Below are positions 1-5,354 of a DNA stretch of 9,579 bases, one piece after another. Each line of letters begins with the position of its first letter. Within the stretch, counting starts at the first letter, position 1. The notes beneath the pieces were generated by a model. It was not told the DNA's origin. It saw nothing but the letters and a program-made list of their open reading frames with translations, and ran no database searches. The translations under genes and the position numbers were made by a program. The DNA comes from Actinomycetota bacterium (GTDB lineage Bacteria > Actinomycetota > UBA4738), in the NCBI GenBank assembly GCA_005885015.1, contig VAYG01000145.1, forward strand, positions 402 through 9,980, written 5' to 3'.

Positions 1-108
1 TACTTCCTCAACCGAGAGTCCCCGGACCACCACGCCAAGCGCCTGGTCCGCCAGCTCGAGCGGCTCGGTTACGACGTGGACCTCCACCCACTCGGCGAGA
101 CCGCATAG
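1..108 (+). CDS. C-terminal fragment of a probable transposase
   Basis: Frame 1 is open from the window edge to TAG at 106-108. It gives 35 residues beginning YFLNRESPDHHAKRLV and ending LHPLGETA. The pattern (aromatic-rich start, HHAKRLVRQLERLGYDV, short polar tail) resembles the C-terminal ends of several transposases as I remember them, but there is too little to assign an IS family and no catalytic residue is in view. The gene is partial because its start lies left of the window. Within about 45 bases of its stop, in the same frame, a broken ester cyclase begins, which suits an insertion-sequence end lying between about 109 and 150. The call could be wrong: it might be another gene's C-terminus. 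Confidence 0.4.
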   Translation, partial: YFLNRESPDHHAKRLVRQLERLGYDVDLHPLGETA

Positions 109-150
109 GAGGCGCCAGGGCTACTTACAACTCAGGCGCTGCTATGTCAA

Positions 151-324
151 GATCCGGGGGTCAAGCAGACGATCAGCATGATGCGGGCGGCCTTCCCCGA
201 CCTTCGGATCGAAGTGGAAGAGCAGGTCGGAGAGGCCGGCATCGTGGTGTCTTGCCTGAGCGGAAGCGGCACCCACCGGGGCGAGTTCATGGGTATCCGA
301 GTGCACACTTCTCGGCTGCCCTGA
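151..324 (+). pseudogene. SnoaL-like ester cyclase remnant
   Basis: From 151 the frame reads DPGVKQTISMMRAAFPDLRI, then EVEEQVGEAGIVVSCLSGSG and THRGEFMGI, before stopping at TGA 322-324. The blocks AAFPDLR-x-EVE, the turn before a VVS strand, and GTHRGEFMGI are typical of the SnoaL-like polyketide-cyclase/ester-cyclase family (NTF2 fold, usually about 130-150 residues). Only about 55 residues remain. The N-terminal third is missing, and the usual proline-threonine-glycine continuation after GEFMGI is replaced by RVHTSRLP and a stop. No start codon with a ribosome site fits the domain; an ATG pair at 178-183 lies inside the fold. The remnant is sandwiched between the probable transposase end and the convergent kinase gene. 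I infer a dead fragment, probably truncated by mobile-element insertion. Confidence 0.6.
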
Positions 325-376
325 CAAGGTGGGATCCAGTTGGCTGCAGATTACCGCGGCGCCCTCCGTTGCGCTG

Positions 377-1768
377 TCAGCGGGAACGGGCCACGGAGCG
401 CAGCGCCACATGGAGATTGCTACCGCCGTCCGTATCGCCTTCGGCCCAGATCCGGCCACCATGCGCGGCCACGATGTCCTTTGCGATCGCCAGCCCGAGG
501 CCAGATCCCCCCTGGCCAGTCGACCGAGCGGGGTCGCTGCGGTAGAAGCGATCGAACACGTGCGGGAGGGAGCCGGGAGGGATCCCGGGTCCGCTGTCCG
601 AAATCACCACACCGGCCTCTACGCCGTTCATCCAGGTCTCGATGCGGACCGTTCCGTTCCGGCCTGCGTACTTGATCCCGTTGTCCAGGAGGTTGGTGAG
701 GACCTGAAGCATGCGGTCGTGGTCCGCCATTACCCATGCCGCCGGCCCCTCGACGCGCACCCGGACGCCCTGCTCGTCGGCCAGGATTGAGAGCGAGGCG
801 GCAACCCCTTCCGCGAGCGCACGAAGGTCGAGCGTTTCCGGGAACAGGGCGAGCTTCCCCGCGTCCAGGCTCGCCAGCGTGAGCAGGCCCTCTACCGTCC
901 GGGTCATCCCACCGACCTGGTCGGCGGCGCTCGTTAGGGCCTCCCGAGCGTCGTCGGTGAGGTCGCGGGACCGAAGACTGACGTCGATCTCCGCGCGCAT
1001 CGCGGTCAGCGGCGTCCGGAGCTCGTGGGAGGCATCGGCGACGAACCGTCGCTGCGCCTCCGACGATGCCTCCAGTCGCTCGAGCATCGAGTTCAGCGTC
1101 GCGGCCAGCCGGTGGATCTCGTCCTTGGCCGCCGGAACCGGAACACGGCGCGAGAGCCGACTGGCCTCGATCTCCGCTGCCTCCCGCGTCATCTGCTCCA
1201 CGGGCCGAAGCGACGCTCCGGCCAACCACCATCCGCCCACGGCCGCCAGGGCCAGCCCCAGCGGGCAGGCGGCGAGGAGCCAGACAATCAGTCGCCACGT
1301 CGACTCGTTCACCTCTGCAAGCGACGTGCCCACGACGAGGACCTGGCCGGCCGAATCGTTGGGGAATCGCACGGCCAGGGTTCGGTATGTCTGGCCGGAG
1401 CGGGAGATCCGACCCGGTCTGCGTTCGCCCCGCCCCGCGGCCGACAACTGGTTGGGAGAGAGCGCGATGGTCCGGGCGACCCCGACCCCGGACCAGTCCT
1501 CTACCGCGCCGGCGGGGGAGAGCAGCTGGGCGAACGATCGATCCCTAGGCAAACCGGCCAGCGAAGCATCCGCCACGTCGCGGAACTCGTTCTCTCCGCC
1601 GGTCGTGGAGAAGTCCGTCGACAGCTCGTCGGCCGTGAGCGCAAGCGCCTGGTCGGTCCGTCGCATCAGGTCAGCGTTCACCCGCAGGGTGACGAAGAGG
1701 CCAAGCGCCACCAGGATCGCCGCGAGGATCGCGGAGTACCAAACGGTGAGTCTGGCCCTGATTGGCAT
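377..1768 (-). CDS. Sensor histidine kinase (HAMP/HisKA/HATPase), membrane-bound
   Basis: This encodes a 463-residue two-component sensor kinase read leftwards. An N-terminal membrane helix (about 9-30) and a second one (about 159-183) enclose an extracytoplasmic sensor of about 125 residues with no recognised fold. A HAMP linker follows (about 184-238). The HisKA box FVADASHELRTPLT carries the phospho-accepting His248. The ATPase domain shows the N box (NLLDN, 359-363), G1 (DSGPG, 391-395), the F box (VFDRFYR, 404-410) and G2 (GGSGLGLA, 420-427), so it looks catalytically complete. It lies directly downstream of the response regulator. The ATG at 1768 is 2 nt past the regulator stop. A GTG at 1774, overlapping that stop as GTGA and 9 nt after GGGGAG, is an equally good start and would add two residues. 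The two genes are surely co-transcribed and translationally coupled. The signal sensed is unknown. Confidence 0.95.
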   Translation of the reverse strand: MPIRARLTVWYSAILAAILVALGLFVTLRVNADLMRRTDQALALTADELSTDFSTTGGENEFRDVADASLAGLPRDRSFAQLLSPAGAVEDWSGVGVARTIALSPNQLSAAGRGERRPGRISRSGQTYRTLAVRFPNDSAGQVLVVGTSLAEVNESTWRLIVWLLAACPLGLALAAVGGWWLAGASLRPVEQMTREAAEIEASRLSRRVPVPAAKDEIHRLAATLNSMLERLEASSEAQRRFVADASHELRTPLTAMRAEIDVSLRSRDLTDDAREALTSAADQVGGMTRTVEGLLTLASLDAGKLALFPETLDLRALAEGVAASLSILADEQGVRVRVEGPAAWVMADHDRMLQVLTNLLDNGIKYAGRNGTVRIETWMNGVEAGVVISDSGPGIPPGSLPHVFDRFYRSDPARSTGQGGSGLGLAIAKDIVAAHGGRIWAEGDTDGGSNLHVALRSVARSR

Positions 1769-1770
1769 GG

Positions 1771-2487
1771 TCACGCCGACTCGCTCCCCACCGGGGCGGC
1801 TGCGTCGTGGCGCGCCGGTCCGAGGTCCAGTGCGTAGCCGACTCCTCGCACGGTCCTGATCACGGGCCCGCCCGGCGGCCCGCCGAGCTTCTTGCGCAGG
1901 TAGCTCACGTAGACGTCGACGACGTTCGAGAGCCCGACGAACGCGTAGTCCCACACGTGCTCCATGATGGCCGTGCGCGACACGACCTCGCCACCGTGGC
2001 GCATCAGGAACTCCAGGAGCGCGAACTCGCGGGCCGACAGCTCGATCGGTTCCCGAGCCCGCGTCACCGTGTGATGGGCCGGATCCAGTTCGAGATCGCC
2101 GGCCCGCAGCACCGCCGGTCGCTCGGCGGGGGCCCTGCGGAGCAGCGAGCGAAGACGAGCCAACAGCTCGCCGAAGTCGAAGGGCTTCGCCAGGTAGTCG
2201 TCAGCGCCGGCATCCAGGCCGCGGATCCGGTCCGTCACCTCGCCCCGCGCGGTCAGCATCAACACCGGCGTCCACACCCTGCGGGCGCGGAGCTCACGGC
2301 ACACCTCGAGCCCATCACCCTTCGGGATCATCACGTCGAGCAGGATGGCGTCGTAGGCCGACTCGGTGGCCCGAGACAGCGCGTCAGTTCCGTCGCCCGC
2401 CACGTCCGCCGCGTAGCCCTCCTGCTCAAGGCCCTTGCGGACGGCCCGAGCGATCGTCGGTTCGTCTTCTACGACGAGGATCCTCAC
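1771..2487 (-). CDS. OmpR/PhoB-family response regulator
   Basis: This encodes a 238-residue DNA-binding response regulator, partner of the kinase that follows it. The receiver domain (about 1-115) has the acidic pair E7/D8, the phospho-acceptor Asp51 in ILLDVMIP, Thr79 in LMLTA and Lys101 in LAKPFD, so all switch residues are present. A winged-helix output domain fills about 125-225, with LSAREFALLEFL, the recognition-helix region around SNVVDVYVSYLRKKLG, and the wing IRTVRGVGYAL. The start is GTG at 2487, supported by AAGGAG (minus strand, 2502-2497) with a 9-nt spacer. The tail after the winged helix (about 12 residues) is short and alanine-rich. The gene is divergent from a small secreted protein gene across 148 bp, so autoregulation and control of that neighbour are likely but unproven. 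Confidence 0.95.
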   Translation of the reverse strand: MRILVVEDEPTIARAVRKGLEQEGYAADVAGDGTDALSRATESAYDAILLDVMIPKGDGLEVCRELRARRVWTPVLMLTARGEVTDRIRGLDAGADDYLAKPFDFGELLARLRSLLRRAPAERPAVLRAGDLELDPAHHTVTRAREPIELSAREFALLEFLMRHGGEVVSRTAIMEHVWDYAFVGLSNVVDVYVSYLRKKLGGPPGGPVIRTVRGVGYALDLGPARHDAAAPVGSESA

Positions 2488-2635
2488 GGCCGGTCGCTCC
2501 TTCCCTCCCGGTCTAGGGCGATGACTCGTTAGAACTCGATGAGAGTCCGGTGTGAAGCCGCCGGGTTAACCCTCCTCTAACGGTGACCTCTCTACGTTGT
2601 CCCTGGCATCGGTCGAAGGCCGAAAGGAGGAAGCG
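2488..2635. promoter_or_regulatory. Divergent promoter region with candidate OmpR-type operator
   Basis: This 148-bp region separates the response regulator start (left) from the secreted protein start (right), so it must hold both promoters unless transcription enters from elsewhere. It contains a perfect 10-bp palindrome GGGTTAACCC (2563-2572). The core TAAC recurs exactly 11 bp later (2567-2570 and 2578-2581). The heptamer TCTAACG (2576-2582) has an inverted copy CGTTAGA at 2527-2533. Two half-sites one helical turn apart is the known geometry of OmpR/PhoB-family binding. I do not see confident -35/-10 boxes on either strand. Ribosome sites are AAGGAG for the leftward gene and AAGGAGG (2624-2630) for the rightward gene. 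Confidence 0.5.
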
Positions 2636-3031
2636 ATGAAGAGAACGGTGGGATTGGGTATCGTGGGGGTGCTCTCGCTCTCGATCCTGGCGGTGGCTCC
2701 GGCCCTGGCTCGGACGGCCGGCCCCGCGGCGCCGATGGTGCAGAAGTCCGGAGCCTGCACCGCCGGGAGCACGTGGCTGCTCACGCTCAAGCACGACAAC
2801 GGGCGGATCGAGGCGGACTGGGAGGTTCAGAGCAACGCGTCCGGGCAGCTCTGGACCTACCGGATGAAGGACAACGGGGTGCAGTTCGCCCACGGTCAGA
2901 AGACGAGCCTGGGCGACGGGTCCTGGAGTGTGACCCGCTACGCGACGAACCAGGCGGGACCCGACACGATCACCGTGAGGTCGAGGAACACGGTGACCGG
3001 AGAGATCTGCTCGGGGTCCGCCACGCTCTGA
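2636..3031 (+). CDS. Small secreted protein of unknown function
   Basis: This encodes a 131-residue protein starting at ATG 2636, chosen because AAGGAGG sits 5 nt upstream and the first 25 residues form a clear Sec signal peptide: KR, then a Val/Leu/Ser-rich core, then APALA as a signal-peptidase site. The mature part is about 106 residues, polar and rich in Trp, Gly, Ser and Thr, with alternating patterns that suggest beta strands (TWLLTLKHD, ADWEVQSN, LWTYRMKDN, WSVTRYA, DTITVRSRN). Its only two cysteines, Cys41 and Cys125, flank the whole mature domain and could form a disulfide. I recognise no family. It is divergent from a two-component system and ends 26 nt before a strong hairpin, so it is a single-gene unit. 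It is a plausible target of that system, possibly a cell-surface or stress protein; this is inference only. Confidence 0.85.
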   Translation: MKRTVGLGIVGVLSLSILAVAPALARTAGPAAPMVQKSGACTAGSTWLLTLKHDNGRIEADWEVQSNASGQLWTYRMKDNGVQFAHGQKTSLGDGSWSVTRYATNQAGPDTITVRSRNTVTGEICSGSATL

Positions 3032-3057
3032 TCGACGCTCTAAGGCGCATCCCACGA

Positions 3058-3086
3058 TGGAGAGGCCCCGACCCGGGGCCTCTCCA
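3058..3086 (+). terminator. Perfect hairpin terminator without U-tract
   Basis: Starting 26 nt after the stop of the small secreted protein gene, TGGAGAGGCCCC and GGGGCCTCTCCA form a perfect 12-bp stem with loop GACCC. No T-run follows, which is common for hairpin terminators in high-GC actinobacteria. Being symmetric, it could also stop leftward transcription arriving from 3554. Confidence 0.85.
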
Positions 3087-3553
3087 CTCGGGCCACCGCC
3101 ACCCCCCTTGCCCAGTCCAGCGCTCATGTGTCCCCTCGGCGCGACCTGATGCCTCGGGCCGCACTTTCGGTCCTCCTGACTGTGATGCTCCCGCTCAGTG
3201 AGACCCGGCGACAGGGACGAATGGCCCCCCGCGGCCGGGTCTAGTAGCAGATGGGTGGACCTGCCACGATCAGGGCTGCCCCTTTGACCCTTGCGGCGAG
3301 TGCCATGACCGGAACGACCACACCCGCAAGTGGTCTGGCCCAGGCGAACCCGGGCGAGGCCCGTCACGGGTTCGCGTCCCGGCTTGTAGGCGTCCCGGCG
3401 CCGCCTCCCACCCAAGCCCGGCACCTGCCTATGCCCCCGGCCTTGGTGGCCGCCGCAGAACCTCACTGATCGAGCAGGTCCGGGCCCCGGCCATCCTGGC
3501 CAGTTGGGCGGCCTCGTCCGACTCGGATGCCTGGCCGCTCGCGTGGGCGCGTG
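3087..3553. other. Intergenic stretch with no supported gene
   Basis: No open frame here has a convincing start, ribosome site and protein-like composition. An inverted repeat AGACCCGGC (3201-3209) / GCCGGGTCT (3234-3242) with a 24-nt loop could form a second hairpin. A T-arm-like stretch near 3380-3396 (GGGTTCGCGTCCC) is not backed by an acceptor stem. The region may be decayed or regulatory spacer. Confidence 0.5.
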
Positions 3554-3889
3554 CTAGCCGACCAGTTCCTTCTCTCGAGCCGTGTCCGTGAGGGGACCGA
3601 CCGCGATGCGCTCCGCGCGGAACAGGTCCTCCGGCCCGCATCGGATCGATGCGGTTTGTGACCCGGCGGCGAAGACCACTCCATGAGCCCATGGTGGCGG
3701 CCGGCCAATCGAGCTGGCAGGGCCGTTCGTCCCGTCCGCGCCGCAAGCACGGAGCTGGGTGGCCGTCCTCGCGTAAGGGTCGGTGGTTGTCGAGCGGCAA
3801 CTCGGGGCGGCGCCCGCATCTGCACCGGAGGTTGCCAGAAGGGTCGCCGCAGCAGCGAGCACGCTCACGAGCTTCAGGACACGCGTCAT
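3554..3889 (-). CDS. Small predicted secreted protein, unknown function
   Basis: This encodes a 111-residue protein read leftwards from ATG 3889. That start is preferred over upstream in-frame ATGs because GGGAGG lies about 5 nt before it and the following residues form a good signal peptide (MTRVLKLVSVLAAAATLLAT, with cleavage probable around residues 26-28 in ADAGAA). The mature part is only about 83 residues, with Cys31, Cys49 and Cys84, a PPPW segment, and a charged tail (TAREKEL). No family is recognised. The gene stands alone: its left neighbour is the hairpin region, and on its right are about 100 bp leading to a triple 11-bp-phased repeat that may control it. The composition of the second half is less convincing than the signal peptide, so a frameshifted longer gene is an alternative. 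Confidence 0.6.
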   Translation of the reverse strand: MTRVLKLVSVLAAAATLLATSGADAGAAPSCRSTTTDPYARTATQLRACGADGTNGPASSIGRPPPWAHGVVFAAGSQTASIRCGPEDLFRAERIAVGPLTDTAREKELVG

Positions 3890-3985
3890 TTCGCCCTCCC
3901 TCGGAATCCGCGCCATCTTCCTTCGACCGGCCTTGGCCATTCCCTTCCGACGGGAGACCCAAGCCACCCCCACCTTCGCACGGGC

Positions 3986-4014
3986 CCGTCACCGCACCGT
4001 CACCATGCCGTCAC
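3986..4014 (-). promoter_or_regulatory. Triple CCGTCAC direct repeat with 11-bp phasing
   Basis: CCGTCAC begins at 3986, 3997 and 4008, that is, three identical heptamers exactly 11 bp apart. The first two extend to CCGTCACC. On the gene strand they read GTGACGG, and they lie about 97-125 bp upstream of the small secreted protein start at 3889. Heptamers with 4-nt spacers are the known architecture of PhoP/PhoB-type boxes in actinobacteria, whose units also contain TCAC-like cores. Binding by the regulator encoded in this window is inference; an orphan PhoP would fit equally well. Confidence 0.5.
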
Positions 4015-4192
4015 GCGACCCCAACGTGAGCGTTCATGGGAGGCTGCCCCTCGATTGAGCAGCCCAAGGTGGCGCCGGAGGACAGGACCGCTCATCAACG
4101 ATCACGAGTGATGGGCAGTGGTCCAAGGGTTCACGGAAGAAGGGCTGCAGTGGTCTCTGCGAACTTGGGTGGGGTGGCCCTTGGGCTAGGGA

Positions 4193-4282
4193 CTACCCGA
4201 TGGCGGCGATCTCTTTCCTCAGGTTGACTATCGCCACCTTGAGGCGCCAGAAGCGCTCTCGGTCGAAGCCTCGCCCTAGCAC
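4193..4282 (-). pseudogene. Possible 29-codon coding remnant
   Basis: Read leftwards from GTG 4282 to TAG at 4193-4195, the frame encodes VLGRGFDRERFWRLKVAIVN and then LRKEIAAIG. The stretch has protein-like amphipathic helical character and sensible composition, unlike the surrounding frames. It is preceded in frame by a stop at 4283-4285 and has no ribosome site, so it looks like the surviving C-terminus of a lost gene rather than a working small gene. No family is recognised, and chance cannot be excluded at this length. Confidence 0.25.
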
Positions 4283-4405
4283 CTAGCTAGGGTTTGGTTG
4301 CACTCTTGATAACAACGCATGAGCCTCTGCATAACTCCTGTCATAGACGCCTCCGGATGGACGATCAGATTGGTCGCAGAGTCTCCTGGCAAGGAATCCC
4401 AGATG

Positions 4406-4816
4406 TCAGCCCGCGACTAGAAAGTCGGGGCAGCGAACCATCCGAGAGATGGGTACGACGACTCCTTCTTCTCTGGCGTTGAATCTCAGCCCCAGGCAGC
4501 CGAGCTGCCGGCCGGCTTGGTCCGTGATCAAAAACCATTGGGTGACGTCGGACTCGTCAGATGCATTTTCCGCTGTTTCGAAGCCGGGCGCGAGTGTGGT
4601 TTCCTCGTGGAATGAGCGGCAATTGTCGCCGCATTGTCTTAACAGGACAACTGCTGAAGTGTCATTGCGGACTTGGACGGCGAACGATCGCTCGGTCGGA
4701 TCCAGTGGCCCGCCAAAGCGCTCGACGGCTCCCAGGGTCGCGAAACCGACAAGCGCTAGAAAAGTGAGGACGACGGCTCGTCGATGCCGTCTAAGAACCC
4801 CAATTCCTCGCGACAC
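4406..4816 (-). CDS. Membrane-anchored small protein downstream of RHS gene
   Basis: This encodes a 136-residue protein from GTG 4816, with an AGAAGGGG ribosome site 6 nt upstream. A basic N-terminus (RRHRR) precedes one hydrophobic helix (about 14-32), then an outer domain of about 100 residues. The domain opens with a strand FAVQVRNDTSAVVLLRQC, followed by CGDNC (Cys62, Cys66), an APG turn, WFLITDQAGRQLGC (Cys107) and a last cysteine, Cys129. I recall similar short outer domains (asparagine-aspartate-threonine strand, two cysteines, then a glycine-cysteine-leucine motif) in hypothetical actinobacterial proteins, so it need not be specific to this locus. It follows the RHS stop by 73 bp on the same strand, the position of an immunity gene in polymorphic-toxin loci. 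An immunity role for an exported tip is possible but unsupported by sequence. Confidence 0.75.
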   Translation of the reverse strand: MSRGIGVLRRHRRAVVLTFLALVGFATLGAVERFGGPLDPTERSFAVQVRNDTSAVVLLRQCGDNCRSFHEETTLAPGFETAENASDESDVTQWFLITDQAGRQLGCLGLRFNAREEGVVVPISRMVRCPDFLVAG

Positions 4817-4823
4817 CTCGAGC

Positions 4824-4847
4824 CCCTTCTAAGAATGCCCTTCTAAG
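4824..4847 (-). repeat. Duplicated ribosome-site segment CTTAGAAGGG
   Basis: On the gene strand CTTAGAAGGG occurs twice, 14 bp apart (4847-4838 and 4833-4824), just before the GTG start at 4816. A third near-copy, CTTAAGAAGG, lies at 4877-4868. The copy nearest the start supplies the ribosome site of the 136-residue protein; the others are upstream duplicates. They may be a small tandem duplication or a regulatory element of the leader. Confidence 0.6.
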
Positions 4848-4889
4848 GTATCGGCTCGATCCTACAGCCTTCTTAAGGGCTACCAGAGG

Positions 4890-5354
4890 CTACCACTCGA
4901 AATCGATCTTCCCATTAGCATGCCAGCCATACAGGTAGATGATTGGTCCAAGTTCGAATGGCAAGAGGTGACCCCTTCGCCCCTCGTCCCTCACAGATTC
5001 ATCGGCAAAGAAGCGTCCTTTCACCAAATCGATCACCACATCCTTCGCCAGTCCTTCGGTTTCGAGGGGAACGAGGGGAGCTGTGAGAATTTGTCCCGCG
5101 ACGCCAAGATGGCAATGAGCAAATCGGATGACTCTATACGTTACGTAGTACTGGGCATATGGGATGACCGAAAGGACCTCCAAAGTTCTGCGGCCGACTG
5201 ATCGCGCGGTGTCGAGTCCAGAGGCGACGATGCCAGCGGCTTGATGCGCCATGGCCACAGCGCCTGACACCCAGTCTCCCGCCGCATTCCGGGCGAAATT
5301 GACAGGTCCAATCGCTACCCTCGAAACCTTGTGAAACAGATCCCCGAGGGACAT
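4890..5354 (-). other. RHS C-terminal tip, putative toxin domain, low GC
   Basis: Residues 1101-1254 after DPSG form a region with no YD repeats. It has a helical Ala/Gly/Val-rich first half (around VSGAVAMAHQAAGIVASG), a middle hydrophobic stretch (VIPYAQYYVTYRVIRF and QILTAPLVPL), and an end rich in charges and aromatics (GRFFADES, ELGPIIYLYGWH, KIDFEW). By my count over 4921-5160, GC is about 52%, well below the repeat core. Composition change at the core-tip border is the known signature of exchangeable RHS toxin tips. No catalytic motif of a known nuclease, deaminase or ADP-ribosyltransferase is evident. The hydrophobic middle would also suit a membrane-acting toxin. Confidence 0.6.

Larger units (their letters stand above)
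3890..4405. other. Largely non-coding stretch upstream of the small secreted protein gene
   Basis: Apart from the phased triple repeat and the possible 29-codon remnant (listed separately), I see only short symmetric elements. ATCAC-GA-GTGAT is at 4101-4112. CCCTAGC (4274-4280) pairs with GCTAGGG (4286-4292) across a 5-nt loop and is followed by a T-rich stretch. GC falls toward the right end. No gene with a ribosome site is supported. Confidence 0.45.

Noticed and set aside
711..1859. 382-codon plus-strand open frame
   Set aside because: It lies entirely antisense to the kinase and regulator genes, which carry full domain motifs. It is Ser/Arg-rich, as expected of a GC-driven shadow frame.
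1762..2532. 256-codon plus-strand open frame
   Set aside because: It is antisense to the response regulator, has a His/Arg/Gln-rich composition and no recognisable motif.
3150..3245. Short ORF beginning MPRAALSVLLTVMLPLS
   Set aside because: Only 31 residues, no ribosome site, and it overlaps a likely hairpin; not supportable as a gene.
3340..3410. Possible tRNA from a T-arm-like GGGTTCGCGTCCC
   Set aside because: The T stem has a mismatch, and no matching 7-bp acceptor stem or anticodon arm is found upstream.
2513..3466. 317-codon minus-strand open frame
   Set aside because: It covers the secreted protein gene and its terminator on the opposite strand. It is Gly/Arg-rich, has no domain pattern, and crosses the strong hairpin.
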